From NCBI RefSeq assembly GCF_022095695.1, contig NZ_JAIFZM010000016.1:1-64000 (forward strand): 64,000 bases of DNA, written 5' to 3'. This stretch comes from Oceanobacillus jordanicus (GTDB lineage: Bacteria; Bacillota; Bacilli; Bacillales; Amphibacillaceae). The notes under the pieces were generated by a model. That model was not told the origin of the DNA. It saw only the letters and a program-made list of their open reading frames with translations, and did not search any database. Position numbers and translations under genes: made by a program. Positions 40,706 to 52,353 of the stretch are shown in pieces; position 1 is the stretch's first letter, and every line of letters starts with the position of its first letter.

Positions 40706-41962
40706 TTAATCAAGAACTTTTACTGTTACTGTTTTTCTTCCCCAGCTATATGCTGCGCTTTTGCTTGGAACGTGGACATCAATCCGATTTCCGACGATGT
40801 GGCCACCTGTGTCGCCTGCTATGGCTTCTCCATAACCTTCAACCCAAACCCTCGTGCCTAATGGAATGACGCTTGGATCTACAGCAATTACTTTCATGTT
40901 CGGATTTGCATTTAGGTCAATTCCAGTAGATGTATGGCCAGAACAACCACTACATCCTGCTGTATACGCGCTTGCAGTCATTGTGAACACTTTGCCATTA
41001 GAGCTTGGTTTCTTGCTCTCTTTCGGCTCCTCTTTAGCTAAGGTAACTAGGTTGCCTTCGCTCTTTGATTCCTGCTTTTTCGCTACTTGTGGCTGTTGCT
41101 CTTTTGTACCGATCGCAACAACACGATTTTTGGATTCTTTCGTTACTTCTTCACTGAGTAACGCGCGACTTGCTTCTTTTCCGTTCTCTTTGACAATCTC
41201 GTATACCTTTTTAATCGTTCCTTCTTCACCTTCAGAAACAACACGCTCCTCCCCTTTTGGGAGGCTGCTATCCTCTTGTTTCTCCGTATCAAAGGCAACC
41301 GTCTCATTTACTTCTTCTTTATCTTTTTCAACACGAACGATGGATATGGAAGTTTCTGCAGAAAGCGCTTCGTCTAGCTTTGGTTCAATTCGATCATCGC
41401 TTTCTGGATCGAATGCAATGCCAGCTTCATTAAGCAAATCTTTTACATTTCCGCCAGTAGTCCATTCTTTTACTTCTTTCTCGCCGTCATGAATAGTAAC
41501 TTGGTATGCTTGCGTTACGTCAATATGTAGTCCATCTTCTAATGCTGTCTGCGAATCATGTGATACATCATCACGATCGGCAAAGGAGAGATCGTTCTCC
41601 TCTAAAAATTCATCTATTGTGTCCGCAGTTGTATAATACTCCTGCTCTGCTCCATCTATTGTAACGATTATCTGTTTAGCTGTTTTGTAGTTGATTTCCA
41701 TACCGTTTTCAATAGCCGTATCTGTTTTATGTGACAACAGATCATGTTCCCCAACGGTAATCCCTGTCTCTTCTAACAGTTGGTCAATCGTTGTTGCATG
41801 TGTTCTCACTTTCTGTTTTTCCCCATTATCATTTAGTACAACTTCTGCCTTTGTGGCATCAAATAGCACTAAACCTGAAAATACTACAAGTGCTAAAACA
41901 CCAATGCTTGAAATAACCAGCTTCATTTTCGATGCCGGCATTAGCTTTGAAATAATTCGCAT
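40706..41962 (-). CDS. yabE: Cell-wall binding protein with DUF348 repeats and 3D domain (YabE)
   Basis: 418 residues. An N-terminal signal/anchor (about 11-33, LVISSIGVLALVVFSGLVLF) is followed by three DUF348 repeats (TIDQLLEETGITVGEHD, TIDEFLEENDLSFADRD, NVKDLLNEAGIAFDPES) and a G5-like region near 195-255. A lysine/glutamate-rich linker leads to a C-terminal 3D domain (MTASAYTAGCSGCSG, IPLGTRVWVEGYG, RIDVHVPS). It resembles Rpf/Sps-type wall lytic enzymes. ATG 41962 has AGGGGG 7 bases upstream. Confidence 0.93.
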   Translation of the reverse strand: MRIISKLMPASKMKLVISSIGVLALVVFSGLVLFDATKAEVVLNDNGEKQKVRTHATTIDQLLEETGITVGEHDLLSHKTDTAIENGMEINYKTAKQIIVTIDGAEQEYYTTADTIDEFLEENDLSFADRDDVSHDSQTALEDGLHIDVTQAYQVTIHDGEKEVKEWTTGGNVKDLLNEAGIAFDPESDDRIEPKLDEALSAETSISIVRVEKDKEEVNETVAFDTEKQEDSSLPKGEERVVSEGEEGTIKKVYEIVKENGKEASRALLSEEVTKESKNRVVAIGTKEQQPQVAKKQESKSEGNLVTLAKEEPKESKKPSSNGKVFTMTASAYTAGCSGCSGHTSTGIDLNANPNMKVIAVDPSVIPLGTRVWVEGYGEAIAGDTGGHIVGNRIDVHVPSKSAAYSWGRKTVTVKVLD

Positions 41963-41990
41963 GCTTCTGCCCCCTCTCAATGCATTTTTG

Positions 41991-42019
41991 ATTATAGATA
42001 CAGTTATATGCAAAGTCAA
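41991..42019 (-). promoter_or_regulatory. Sigma-A promoter of yabE
   Basis: TTGACT (42014-42019), 17-base spacer, TATAAT (41991-41996) on the minus strand, 29 bases before the start. Confidence 0.75.
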
Positions 42020-42140
42020 AGTAAATCCGATTACGGTTAAGTTACAATTAGATTACAACTATATCTGGCATGGGATGTACGAAGCTTACAAGCAGCCACA
42101 AACCTTGGTATATAAGAGATTATCCTGTTTATCCTTTTCA

Positions 42141-42171
42141 TAAAAAAAAGCCTGGCTCTTGTGGCCAGGCT
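42141..42171 (-). terminator. Terminator of tatD
   Basis: 8-bp stem AGCCTGGC / GCCAGGCT with loop TCTTGTG, ending in eight T on the minus strand. Confidence 0.85.
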
Positions 42172-42232
42172 CTCTTGATAATTCCATACTTTTCCTATAT
42201 TTTAACATATTATGTTATTTGTTTTACAACCC

Positions 42233-43003
42233 TCATAATTCGAGTTTGAAGAGAGAAAAGGCATTTTGTGTCGTAAGTTTACTAAGTTCCTCTAAACTTA
42301 CTCCTCTTAAATCTGCAATTTCCTCTGCAACCAATTTTACATAGGCAGGCTCATTTCGCTTTCCCCGGTTCGGGTGTGGAGCAAGAAATGGGGCATCTGT
42401 TTCCACAAGTAATCTATCCCCTGGCACCTGTACTGCCACTTCCTTGGGAAGGGGGGCATTTTTGAATGTTACAGGACCTCCAAGCGAGATATAAAAATTC
42501 ATATCTAAGCATGCTTGGACATATTCCACTGAATCGTTGTAACAGTGCATAATACCGCCAACGGCTTGAGCATCTTCTTCCTGTAATATCTCAATAATAT
42601 CCTCCGTGGCTTCCCTGTTATGAATGATAATGGGCAGCTGTACTTTTTTCGCGAGTTGGATTTGTTTACGGAATACTTCTTTCTGAATGTCCTTAGGAGA
42701 CTTGTCCCAGTGATAGTCCAAGCCCATTTCGCCAATAGCGACAACTTTGGGATGTGCAGATAATTCCTCAATCCATTTTAAATGGTCCTCCGTCATGTCA
42801 ATGGCGTCAACGGGGTGCCAGCCTACCGCTGCATAAATCGTGTCATATTGTTCAGCGATTTCGATTGCAAGCGGGATTGTTTCACTGTCAAACCCGACTA
42901 CAACCATGTATTTTACTCCGGCATCAAAAGCTCGTTGGATCGTTTCTTCACGGTCCTCCATAAATTGTCGGGCATTTAAATGGACATGTGTATCAAACAA
43001 CAA
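42233..43003 (-). CDS. tatD: TatD-family metal-dependent DNase (YabD)
   Basis: A TIM-barrel metallo-hydrolase: LLFDTHVHLNARQF at the N-terminus (HxH), VVAIGEMGLDYHWD with the bridging glutamate, PIIIHNREA and GGIMHCYN, and LLVETDAPFLAPHP. Start is TTG 43003, with AAGGAGG 9 bases upstream. An ATG at 43012 directly abuts that ribosome site and cannot use it. 256 residues, as in B. subtilis. Located after metS, as expected. Confidence 0.94.
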   Translation of the reverse strand: MLFDTHVHLNARQFMEDREETIQRAFDAGVKYMVVVGFDSETIPLAIEIAEQYDTIYAAVGWHPVDAIDMTEDHLKWIEELSAHPKVVAIGEMGLDYHWDKSPKDIQKEVFRKQIQLAKKVQLPIIIHNREATEDIIEILQEEDAQAVGGIMHCYNDSVEYVQACLDMNFYISLGGPVTFKNAPLPKEVAVQVPGDRLLVETDAPFLAPHPNRGKRNEPAYVKLVAEEIADLRGVSLEELSKLTTQNAFSLFKLEL

Positions 43004-43046
43004 TTCTTTCATCCTCCTTAACAACGTAACAGTTTTCTGGCATTGC

Positions 43047-43070
43047 TATCGTATTAGCTATGCTACGATA
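43047..43070. promoter_or_regulatory. Inverted repeat between metS and tatD
   Basis: 7-bp perfect arms TATCGTA / TACGATA around a 10-base centre that itself contains TAGCTA. It lies just before tatD and after the metS terminator. It could be an operator or RNA hairpin; nothing identifies its partner. Confidence 0.35.
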
Positions 43071-43075
43071 ACAGA

Positions 43076-43111
43076 AAAGGCCACCTCCCAATAACGGGAC
43101 CTGACCTTTCC
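43076..43111 (-). terminator. Terminator of metS
   Basis: Interrupted stem AAGGCCA-CCTCCC / GGGACC-TGACCTT; minus strand ends CCTTTTCTG. Confidence 0.6.
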
Positions 43112-43122
43112 TCTTTTGTTTA

Positions 43123-45111
<1,989 letters not shown>

Positions 45112-45130
45112 CTATTATTAAACTATTCCT

Positions 45131-45159
45131 ATTGTAGCTTTTCTTACGTATTTTGCCAA
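45131..45159 (-). promoter_or_regulatory. Sigma-A promoter of metS
   Basis: TTGGCA (45154-45159), 17-base spacer, TACAAT (45131-45136) on the minus strand. Confidence 0.7.
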
Positions 45160-45200
45160 ACCCCTTGCAAGATTCAGTATAGCCATGTTCTCAATTCTTC

Positions 45201-45322
45201 ATTAAAAAACTAGCATTCGCTCGTCTTTTACCAAATGTGTATGTATTTCTTATACTTGGTACTTCAAAATTTTAACTATATCGTAAATGCTCCCTGGCTA
45301 AAATTTTACATTCCGAACGTGT
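45201..45322. repeat. Dispersed repeat, TTATACTTGG family, copy 1
   Basis: Shared order of blocks with 57193-57311 and 48461-48552: ATTAAAAAACT-GCATTCGCT, then CTTATACTTGG, AAAATTTTAACTA, TGCTCCCTGGCT and AAATTTTA. No coding potential. Confidence 0.65.
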
Positions 45323-45334
45323 AAAAAAGTTTAT

Positions 45335-45355
45335 TTTGTCGAATTATGTCGAATA
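45335..45355 (+). promoter_or_regulatory. Two tandem Spo0A boxes upstream of abrB
   Basis: TTTGTCGAAT (45335-45344) and ATGTCGAATA (45346-45355) put two GTCGAA cores exactly 10 bp apart in the same orientation, like the paired 0A boxes of B. subtilis abrB. They lie about 140 bp upstream of the best abrB promoter and about 180 bp upstream of the metS promoter. Confidence 0.7.
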
Positions 45356-45406
45356 ATTTTAAGTTGATTTTCCTTCGGTACATGGAGTCACTTGCTTATT
45401 AGGTTA

Positions 45407-45432
45407 AGGCAAAGTAGTTGACGACTTTGCCT
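45407..45432. promoter_or_regulatory. Inverted repeat upstream of abrB
   Basis: 9-bp perfect arms AGGCAAAGT / ACTTTGCCT around AGTTGACG, between the Spo0A boxes and the abrB promoter. No T-run on either strand, so an operator is more likely than a terminator. Confidence 0.4.
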
Positions 45433-45496
45433 AATGGCTAGTTTATAGGCGGTTTATCAAATTTTCCCACTAATTTTATTTTTAGGTAAATATATA

Positions 45497-45525
45497 TTGA
45501 CAGGCGTGAAAATCGTTGGTATTCT
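45497..45525 (+). promoter_or_regulatory. Sigma-A promoter of abrB
   Basis: TTGACA (45497-45502), 17-base spacer, TATTCT (45520-45525), leaving a leader of about 100 bases before abrB. Confidence 0.7.
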
Positions 45526-45635
45526 ATTGCTTAGAAACATGTCGAAATATGGCGATTTATTTTACGGAAAGTTTGTTCAACACAATACATCCCATTGTGA
45601 TTGAAGATACTTTCCAACCTATGAGGGGGAGAAAA

Positions 45636-45914
45636 ATGAAGTCTACTGGAATTGTACGTAAAGTCGATGAGCTTGGTCGTGTTGTAATCCCTATTGAACT
45701 CCGTCGCACACTTGATATTCATGAAAAAGATGCAATGGAGATCTACGTGGACAACGATAAAATTGTCCTTAAAAAGTATAAACCAAACATGACTTGTCAC
45801 CTAACTGGGGAAGTATCGGATGACAACCTTTCTTTAGCTAACGGAAAACTAGTTCTAAGCCAAGAAGGCGCTAAAGAACTTGTGAACGAAATACAATCAC
45901 GTTTTAATAAGTAA
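45636..45914 (+). CDS. abrB: Transition-state regulator AbrB
   Basis: DNA-binding repressor of post-exponential genes. Residues 1-50 are the swapped-hairpin domain (KSTGIVRKVDELGRVVIPIE, LDIHEKDAMEIYVD). The C-terminal multimerisation part follows (NGKLVLSQEGAKELVNEIQS). ATG 45636 follows GAGGGGGAG; an upstream in-frame start at 45516 would read through the promoter. 92 residues. Transcribed divergently from metS, as in B. subtilis. Confidence 0.97.
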   Translation: MKSTGIVRKVDELGRVVIPIELRRTLDIHEKDAMEIYVDNDKIVLKKYKPNMTCHLTGEVSDDNLSLANGKLVLSQEGAKELVNEIQSRFNK

Positions 45915-45960
45915 TCGCTTCTTTAAGAAGTGTTATAAAGCTTGGTAATTATAAGTTTAA

Positions 45961-45999
45961 AAAAGGGCTGACGCTTGCATATGCACGTCAGCCCTTTTT
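45961..45999 (+). terminator. Terminator of abrB
   Basis: 13-bp stem AAAAGGGCTGACG / CGTCAGCCCTTTT with a small inner hairpin TGCATATGCA in the loop, followed by TTTTT. Confidence 0.9.
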
Positions 46000-46025
46000 C
46001 CTTGTATTGCTTTCCGGTATTCTTG

Positions 46026-46497
46026 TCTAGCTCCAAGCGCCAAAAACTAGGTGACTTCGCACATCGCCCTACAATAAAGAATACTTGCCGACTGGTTTTA
46101 ACCAGAGGCTTAGTCGCACTTATACCCGGAGGGTGAAAGTCATCATTGATTCATCACATAAAGGTAGGTCGACTAAAATCGGCCTTGCCGGCCAACGCCG
46201 ACACACCCCTTTTGAAGGGGCGTGATTCCTTTATCTTGGTTGATTCACTCCAGTCCCTACGTGGGCCCGGAGGATCCGGGTCATGCCGACGTTGATCCAG
46301 GACGGAGCGTTTTTAGTCGGCGTTCCCTAGTAGAAGCTTTCCACTTTTCTCTTATCTAGCTCCAAGCGCCAAAAACTAGGTGACTTCGCACATCGCCCTA
46401 CAATAAGTCATCATCGATTCGTTTCCTCATCGTGATTCCTTTATCTTGGTTGATTCACTCCAGTCCCTACGTTTTTAAACAGGCGCTTTCCGCTTTT
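46026..46497 (+). repeat. Modular intergenic repeat, locus C: long copy followed by short copy
   Basis: Unit TCTAGCTCCAAGCGCC...ACAATAA is identical at 46026-46077 and 46355-46406, and GATTCCTTTATC...CCCTACG at about 46223-46262 and 46433-46472. The left copy also holds the GAATACTT...AAAGTC module, the 44-base core (46161-46203) and further hairpins (CCCGGAGGATCCGGG; GCCGAC...GTCGGC at about 46290-46320). The right copy ends GGCGCTTTCCGCTTTTCTC, pairing with the starting AAGCGCC. Confidence 0.88.
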
Positions 46498-46500
46498 CTC

Positions 46501-47373
46501 TTAATCAATGTGATAGGTCTGATAAACGTCGCGCTTTGGCATCTGCCTTTCCGAAGCTACCTTTTTTATCGCCTCTTTACTCGGAAAATTTTCTTCTTCT
46601 ATATAATAGGTGACATGATCTCGTACTGGAAGATGGCTCCACCATAGTACAGTGTTTTCCTCTATATCACTACTACTACCTTCCACCACAATACAGCATT
46701 CTCCCTTTAGCTGATTTTCAGATACATATGTCAGCAATTCTTCTGTTGTACCACGACTATATTCTTCGAAACGCTTTGTCAGTTCTCTGGCAATCACAGC
46801 TTGCCTTTGCCCCAACTGGTCTCGCAATGCTTTTAAGGTGTCCTTCAGTCTATGAGGAGATTCGTAAAACAGCAAGGTGTCTTGTAGACCCTTTAACCGC
46901 TCAAGCTCTGCTTCCTTATCCTTCTTTTTCCTTGGCAGAAAGCCGTAAAAATGAAACGTTTTGGCAGATAGGCCCGAACCTACTAGCGCACAAAGCGCTG
47001 CATTGGCACCAGGAAGGACGACAACTGGTAGGTCGTTTTCAATGGCGGCCTGTACGAGCTCATAGCCAGGGTCGGAAATGGCCGGCATTCCAGCATCACT
47101 TACTACCGCAATGGATTCCCCATCAATCATTCTTGGAAGGAGTTGCTCCTCCCGTCCCAGCTTATTATGTTCATGATAACTAATCAATGGTGTATTTATT
47201 TCAAAATGGTTCATTAGCTTTTTCGTGTTTCTCGTATCTTCTGCTGCTATCACAGCAACCTCTTTTAATGTTCTAAGTGCGCGAAATGTGATATCTTCCA
47301 GGTTACCGATTGGGGTAGGTACCACGTAAAGCGTTCCGCCCGATCCATCTTCATAGCTCTTTTGTACTTTCAC
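46501..47373 (-). CDS. rsmI: 16S rRNA (cytidine-1402-2'-O)-methyltransferase
   Basis: SAM-dependent enzyme of the tetrapyrrole-methylase fold acting on the ribosome P site. Motifs: LYVVPTPIGNLEDITFRALR, IAAEDTRNTKKLMNHF, VVSDAGMPAISDPGYELV and FHFYGFLPRKKKDKEAEL. 290 residues. It overlaps yazA by 23 bases and is the last gene of the trmN6-yazA-rsmI group. Confidence 0.96.
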   Translation of the reverse strand: MKVQKSYEDGSGGTLYVVPTPIGNLEDITFRALRTLKEVAVIAAEDTRNTKKLMNHFEINTPLISYHEHNKLGREEQLLPRMIDGESIAVVSDAGMPAISDPGYELVQAAIENDLPVVVLPGANAALCALVGSGLSAKTFHFYGFLPRKKKDKEAELERLKGLQDTLLFYESPHRLKDTLKALRDQLGQRQAVIARELTKRFEEYSRGTTEELLTYVSENQLKGECCIVVEGSSSDIEENTVLWWSHLPVRDHVTYYIEEENFPSKEAIKKVASERQMPKRDVYQTYHID

Positions 47374-47644
47374 CTTGCACCCCTTCTTTCATCCTGTCCC
47401 GTATTAAGACATCCTTTTCCTTACGGGGCAGTTGTTTTATCCGATACTCTCGTTGCATTGCCTGTTCCTTTGTTGGAAAGCGTTCCATATAAACGACTTC
47501 AAGCGGCCCTCTGCCACGGGTGTACTTAGCACCCTTGCCTTCTCGATGCATTTGAAGACGTTTTGTTAGATTGTTAGTATACCCTGTGTACAAGGAACCA
47601 TCTTTACATTTTAGTATATAAACCGTGTGCTTGGCATCATCCAT
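47351..47644 (-). CDS. yazA: GIY-YIG domain protein YazA
   Basis: A 97-residue UPF0213-type protein that is one GIY-YIG nuclease-like domain: [20 protein letters not shown] with the two tyrosines and the conserved arginine and glutamate further on. I chose ATG 47644, with GGAG 7 bases upstream inside the end of trmN6; the in-frame extension to 47686 is within trmN6. Activity is unproven for this family, as far as I know. Confidence 0.92.
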   Translation of the reverse strand: MDDAKHTVYILKCKDGSLYTGYTNNLTKRLQMHREGKGAKYTRGRGPLEVVYMERFPTKEQAMQREYRIKQLPRKEKDVLIRDRMKEGVQGESTKEL

Positions 47645-48377
47645 AAATAATCTCCGCCGCTTCTTCCGTATACATACCGTCTTCATTATATATATACAAG
47701 GGTGGTAGAAATTTTAAGCCTGGCTTCCCATCCCGCGTTCCTTCTACAAGCAGCATGTTCGCTTCCTTACCGTTTTTAGGATAAACCAATTGTATCCGTT
47801 TCGGCTCCAGTCTATACTTCCGGAATAATTCAATAATGTCGACAAGCCTGTCCGGACGGTGAACCATGGCCACTTTACCGCCTGGGCGAACGTATAGCTT
47901 ACATGCTTTGACAACATCTTCTAACGTACAATAGACCTCATGCCTAGCAATTGTGAGGTATTCATTATGGTTATGTTCATTTTTAGAGGGGGTTTTAAAA
48001 TAAGGTGGATTACATGTCACAACATCAAAACTGCTCTGTTGCAAAGTTGGTCCTACATCCTTTAAATCAGCATGAAGCACCTCTAACTTTTCACCCAGTT
48101 CGTTCAGCTCAATATTTCGTTGTGCCATTTGGAAAATGCGTTCTTGTATCTCTACCCCTGTAATTTTTGCCTGTGACCTTCTGGATAAAAGCAGAGGAAT
48201 TACCCCATTTCCTGTGCATAAATCCAAAATTGCTCCTCGTTTAATGGGAACATAGGCAAATTGTGCAAGTAGTACGGCATCAAGAGAGAAGGAAAATGCT
48301 GTTGGGCTCTGGATAATTTTCATACTCTCATCTGCCAGTAAATAATCGATTCGTTCATCATCAAATAACGCTACCAT
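47637..48377 (-). CDS. trmN6: tRNA1(Val) A37 N6-methyltransferase
   Basis: SAM-dependent adenine methyltransferase (YabB). SAM motif [16 protein letters not shown] at about residues 50-65 and the catalytic NPPYF in [12 protein letters not shown]. 246 residues. The N-terminus [17 protein letters not shown] matches the family. It overlaps yazA by 8 bases. Confidence 0.93.
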   Translation of the reverse strand: MVALFDDERIDYLLADESMKIIQSPTAFSFSLDAVLLAQFAYVPIKRGAILDLCTGNGVIPLLLSRRSQAKITGVEIQERIFQMAQRNIELNELGEKLEVLHADLKDVGPTLQQSSFDVVTCNPPYFKTPSKNEHNHNEYLTIARHEVYCTLEDVVKACKLYVRPGGKVAMVHRPDRLVDIIELFRKYRLEPKRIQLVYPKNGKEANMLLVEGTRDGKPGLKFLPPLYIYNEDGMYTEEAAEIIYG

Positions 48378-48460
48378 TGTCTTACCCTTTCTATGTAAAA
48401 AATCCCGCAGGAGTCTTCGTGTATTTTCTACGCTAAGTTAAAATATTACTAAAAAGCAGG

Positions 48461-48552
48461 AATGTTAAGTGTTTCTTATACTTGGAACTTTAAAATTTCA
48501 CAGCGTCGACTATGCTTCCTTTGCTCAAATTTTATCCTTTCCTAACTTGTAA
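48461..48552. repeat. Dispersed repeat, TTATACTTGG family, copy 2
   Basis: Shares AAGTGTTTCTTATACTTGG, then AAAATTTCACAG, TGCTTCCTTTGCT and AAATTTTA with the copies at 45201 and 57193. Its left part is diverged. Confidence 0.55.
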
Positions 48553-48556
48553 GAAA

Positions 48557-48580
48557 GGCTGCCCCGTGATTGGGACAGCC
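48557..48580 (-). terminator. Terminator of the dnaX-side unit after yabA
   Basis: 9-bp stem GGCTGCCCC / GGGACAGCC (one G-T pair) followed on the minus strand by TTTCTTA. Confidence 0.75.
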
Positions 48581-48591
48581 GCTCTTGTGTG

Positions 48592-48939
48592 TTATTTTTT
48601 CTTGTTTAGGAAGTCGAGGCAAAAGATGCAGTCTTCATTTTGCCGTGGACTACCAAATTCAAGGTTACATATATGAAATCCTTCTTCATACAGCCTCGCC
48701 AGGTTATCATAACCTTCTCCAGGAAAACTCTTGGAAGGCTTGTCCTCACCTGATTCTGTGTCTTTCTGCTTATCCGTTTGTTCCAAATGATTGCGTAAAT
48801 TATGGTTCTCTGCAGCAAGCCTGTGATTCTCTTCTAGCAAATCACGTAAGCGACCCTTTAAATCGCCAAGCTGCTCATATAATTCCCCAATTTGCTGCTC
48901 CATATCCGATACCTGGTCAAAAATCTGTCTCTTCTTCAC
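48592..48939 (-). CDS. yabA: Replication-initiation control protein YabA
   Basis: Binds DnaA and the DnaN clamp and limits initiation. Residues 1-55 are a leucine-zipper coiled coil ([20 protein letters not shown]). An acidic linker follows. The C-terminal zinc module has H89, C91, C104 and C107. 115 residues. Last gene of a tmk...yabA run on the minus strand. Confidence 0.96.
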   Translation of the reverse strand: MKKRQIFDQVSDMEQQIGELYEQLGDLKGRLRDLLEENHRLAAENHNLRNHLEQTDKQKDTESGEDKPSKSFPGEGYDNLARLYEEGFHICNLEFGSPRQNEDCIFCLDFLNKKK

Positions 48940-48954
48940 GCCTAACTCACCCCA

Positions 48955-49779
48955 TTATTCTGTGGCTTGCGCTAATATACCTTCATCAATTAGTTCGTCT
49001 AAAGTATATTCAATGACACGTTCTTTTTCTGGAATTTCGATCTGGATAAGTCGTTCCAGAATGTTTAAACCGACTACTTTCCCTTTACCATGTGGTGTCT
49101 TTATAGATTGCCCAATATCAGGAAGTTCACGCTTGGCCGTTTCATAATCGTCGTTCTCATATTTCAAACAGCACATAAGCCTTCCGCATAGCCCGGAGAT
49201 CTTTGCCGGGTTAAGGGATAAGTTTTGGTCCTTCGCCATCTTAATGGAAACTGGTTCAAAGTCACCTAAAAAAGTAGAGCAGCAGAGCATTCTGCCACAT
49301 GGACCAATCCCACCAAGCATTTTTGCCTCATCACGCACACCTATTTGTCTAAGTTCAATACGTGTTTTAAACATAGCTGCTAAATCTTTTACAAGATTAC
49401 GGAAATCAACCCTGCCATCTGCTGTAAAATAAAAAATAATTTTATTACGATCAAATGTATATTCTACCTCTACTAGATTCATATCAAGCTTATGTTGAAT
49501 TATTTTATCTGAACAGGTTTGAAATGCTTTTTCAGCATGCTCCTGATTTTCCACAACGTTTAATTTGTCCTTTTCGTTCGCTACACGAATTACCTGTTTC
49601 AGTGGAAGCACAACATCTTCCTCATCCACTTGTTTCTTAGCAATTACCACTTTCCCGAACTCTATTCCTCTCACTGTCTCGACAATGACATAACTGTCCA
49701 GGGAAATGGTATGTTCTCCAGGATCAAAATAATATATTTTACCCGCTTTTTTAAAACGGACTCCAATAACATCTATCAC
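48955..49779 (-). CDS. ricT: PSP1-domain protein RicT (YaaT)
   Basis: Subunit of the RicAFT (Y) complex, which steers RNase Y processing and helps the sporulation phosphorelay in B. subtilis. The PSP1 core includes FYFTADGRVDFRNLVKDLAA and RIELRQIGVRDEAKMLGGIG. The cysteine set CGRMLCC, SGLCGRLMCCLKYE likely binds an Fe-S cluster. 274 residues. Follows holB by 4 bases. Confidence 0.95.
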   Translation of the reverse strand: MIDVIGVRFKKAGKIYYFDPGEHTISLDSYVIVETVRGIEFGKVVIAKKQVDEEDVVLPLKQVIRVANEKDKLNVVENQEHAEKAFQTCSDKIIQHKLDMNLVEVEYTFDRNKIIFYFTADGRVDFRNLVKDLAAMFKTRIELRQIGVRDEAKMLGGIGPCGRMLCCSTFLGDFEPVSIKMAKDQNLSLNPAKISGLCGRLMCCLKYENDDYETAKRELPDIGQSIKTPHGKGKVVGLNILERLIQIEIPEKERVIEYTLDELIDEGILAQATE

Positions 49780-49783
49780 ATAA

Positions 49784-50773
49784 TCACCTCTGAATATGAA
49801 GTGTAAGTTGTTCCATCACTAATGTGGGATTAACATTTTGCTTCAATTTTCTTTTTGCCTGCATAATCGTGTTTAAATGTGTTAATAGTTCTTCCTGCGA
49901 AAAGGAAAGGGCCGCTTTTTCGAGCAACTGGTCCTGATTCGTAAAGAAGACCATCTCCGTCTCATTTCCAATATGGTAATAAAGTACATCTTTAAACGCT
50001 AATAGCAGTAAATCAAGTCCTTCTTCTTGCTCGTTTCTTTCTTTAAAATGTACCACCCAATGGTTATGAATAAATAAGTAAACGTCTTGTGGGTTATCGG
50101 CAAACATTTCTATCAATTGTACCACTATCTTTCTAGCAGTGGCAAACCACTCATCATTGCTTCGAGCGATCGCATCGTCCAAATTATTCGTTAGGGCCCC
50201 CATCAATTTGGCCGTACTTTCACTCAAGCCATTCTCCACTAATTTCCGCTCAAATTGAACAATATTCAGGGGCTTTAAGTCAATAATTTGGCACCTAGAA
50301 CGAATGGTTGGCAAAATAGCATGGCTATTCTCTGTAAGCATGATGGCCGTTGTTTGTTTACTTGGTTCCTCTAAAAACTTTAAAATACGGTTGGCTGCAT
50401 TAACGGTAAGCGTCTCAGCACCCTTTATGACATATACTTTACGAGTTGATTCCATACCAGAATAGCTGAATTCCTTCTGTAAATTACGGATCTGCTCTAT
50501 TTTAATGGACTTCCCTTCTGGTTCTACCCAATGAACATCAGGATGGTTCCCAGAGGCAATTCTTCTACATGCATTACACTGATTACAAGGTTCTACCCCT
50601 GCCAGCTTTTCACAAAATAAATTTTTGGCAATCAATTGTGCAATTGCTTCTTTACCTGTCCCACGTGCCCCGTGAAGCAAATACGCATGAGAAATACGGT
50701 CTTTTTTTATGCTGTTGGTAATAATTCTGCTAGCCAGTGGCTGTACTTCAGCAATTTCAGACCAGTTCATCAT
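49784..50773 (-). CDS. holB: DNA polymerase III delta' subunit
   Basis: Clamp-loader subunit that pairs with DnaX and delta. P-loop LLHGARGTGKEA near residue 35, a zinc site with four cysteines (CEKLAGVEPCNQCNACR), and NRILKFLEEPSKQTTAIMLT as in the DnaX/HolB family. I chose ATG 50773 (GGGAG 8 bases upstream); a GTG at 50782 is possible. About 329 residues. Part of tmk-darA-yaaR-holB-ricT. Confidence 0.94.
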   Translation of the reverse strand: MMNWSEIAEVQPLASRIITNSIKKDRISHAYLLHGARGTGKEAIAQLIAKNLFCEKLAGVEPCNQCNACRRIASGNHPDVHWVEPEGKSIKIEQIRNLQKEFSYSGMESTRKVYVIKGAETLTVNAANRILKFLEEPSKQTTAIMLTENSHAILPTIRSRCQIIDLKPLNIVQFERKLVENGLSESTAKLMGALTNNLDDAIARSNDEWFATARKIVVQLIEMFADNPQDVYLFIHNHWVVHFKERNEQEEGLDLLLLAFKDVLYYHIGNETEMVFFTNQDQLLEKAALSFSQEELLTHLNTIMQAKRKLKQNVNPTLVMEQLTLHIQR

Positions 50774-50805
50774 TGTATTCACTCCCTCATTTACGGCATA
50801 CCTTG

Positions 50806-51240
50806 TTACGTATATATATTAATCAATAGTCCTTTAATTTCTCCGATTAAGCCAAGGATATCTACTGTCTTTTTTTCCCGATTCATTATTTCTTCTGTTA
50901 GCTCTAATAATTTCTCATCTACTTGCTTCACAATAGCCAGTTTACGGCTTTGGCCATCTAGACTGAAGCTGTGAGAATGTTCAAGGTCAAGTCCATTTGA
51001 CACGGTCTCTTGCAAAAAGCTTTTCACCATTCGCCTAAACTTTGCAAGATCACGAAAGGACCGAAACCGCGCTAGCTTATTTCCCTGAAGCGTTATATTT
51101 TTCATTAATTGCTGTAGTTCCTGCTGTTTCAGGCTTTGAGTTTGGGACCGCAGGTTTTTTTGAAACGAATTAGATTCGACTACATTCGTCCTGGTATAAT
51201 TCGGCTCTGTTTGTGTCCGTATTTCCTGGCCAATTTTCAT
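50806..51240 (-). CDS. yaaR: DUF327 protein YaaR
   Basis: A 144-residue, largely helical protein of the YaaR/DUF327 family: GNKLARFRSFRDLAKFRRMV, LDLEHSHSFSLDGQSRKLAI and KTVDILGLIGEIKGLLINIY are its conserved parts. No membrane segment. The function is unknown. Conserved place between darA and holB. Confidence 0.9.
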   Translation of the reverse strand: MKIGQEIRTQTEPNYTRTNVVESNSFQKNLRSQTQSLKQQELQQLMKNITLQGNKLARFRSFRDLAKFRRMVKSFLQETVSNGLDLEHSHSFSLDGQSRKLAIVKQVDEKLLELTEEIMNREKKTVDILGLIGEIKGLLINIYT

Positions 51241-51372
51241 AAAATCAGTCCCTTAAACGATTTTCCTTGGAATGCGTGTTTGAACAATATCTTAAGAATA
51301 AGGACGACCAGCATCAACATTTCATATCTGCTGGCCGCCTTTCCCTCATTGTATATCTAAGACGAGAGCTTT

Positions 51373-52352
<980 letters not shown>

Positions 52353-52353
52353 G

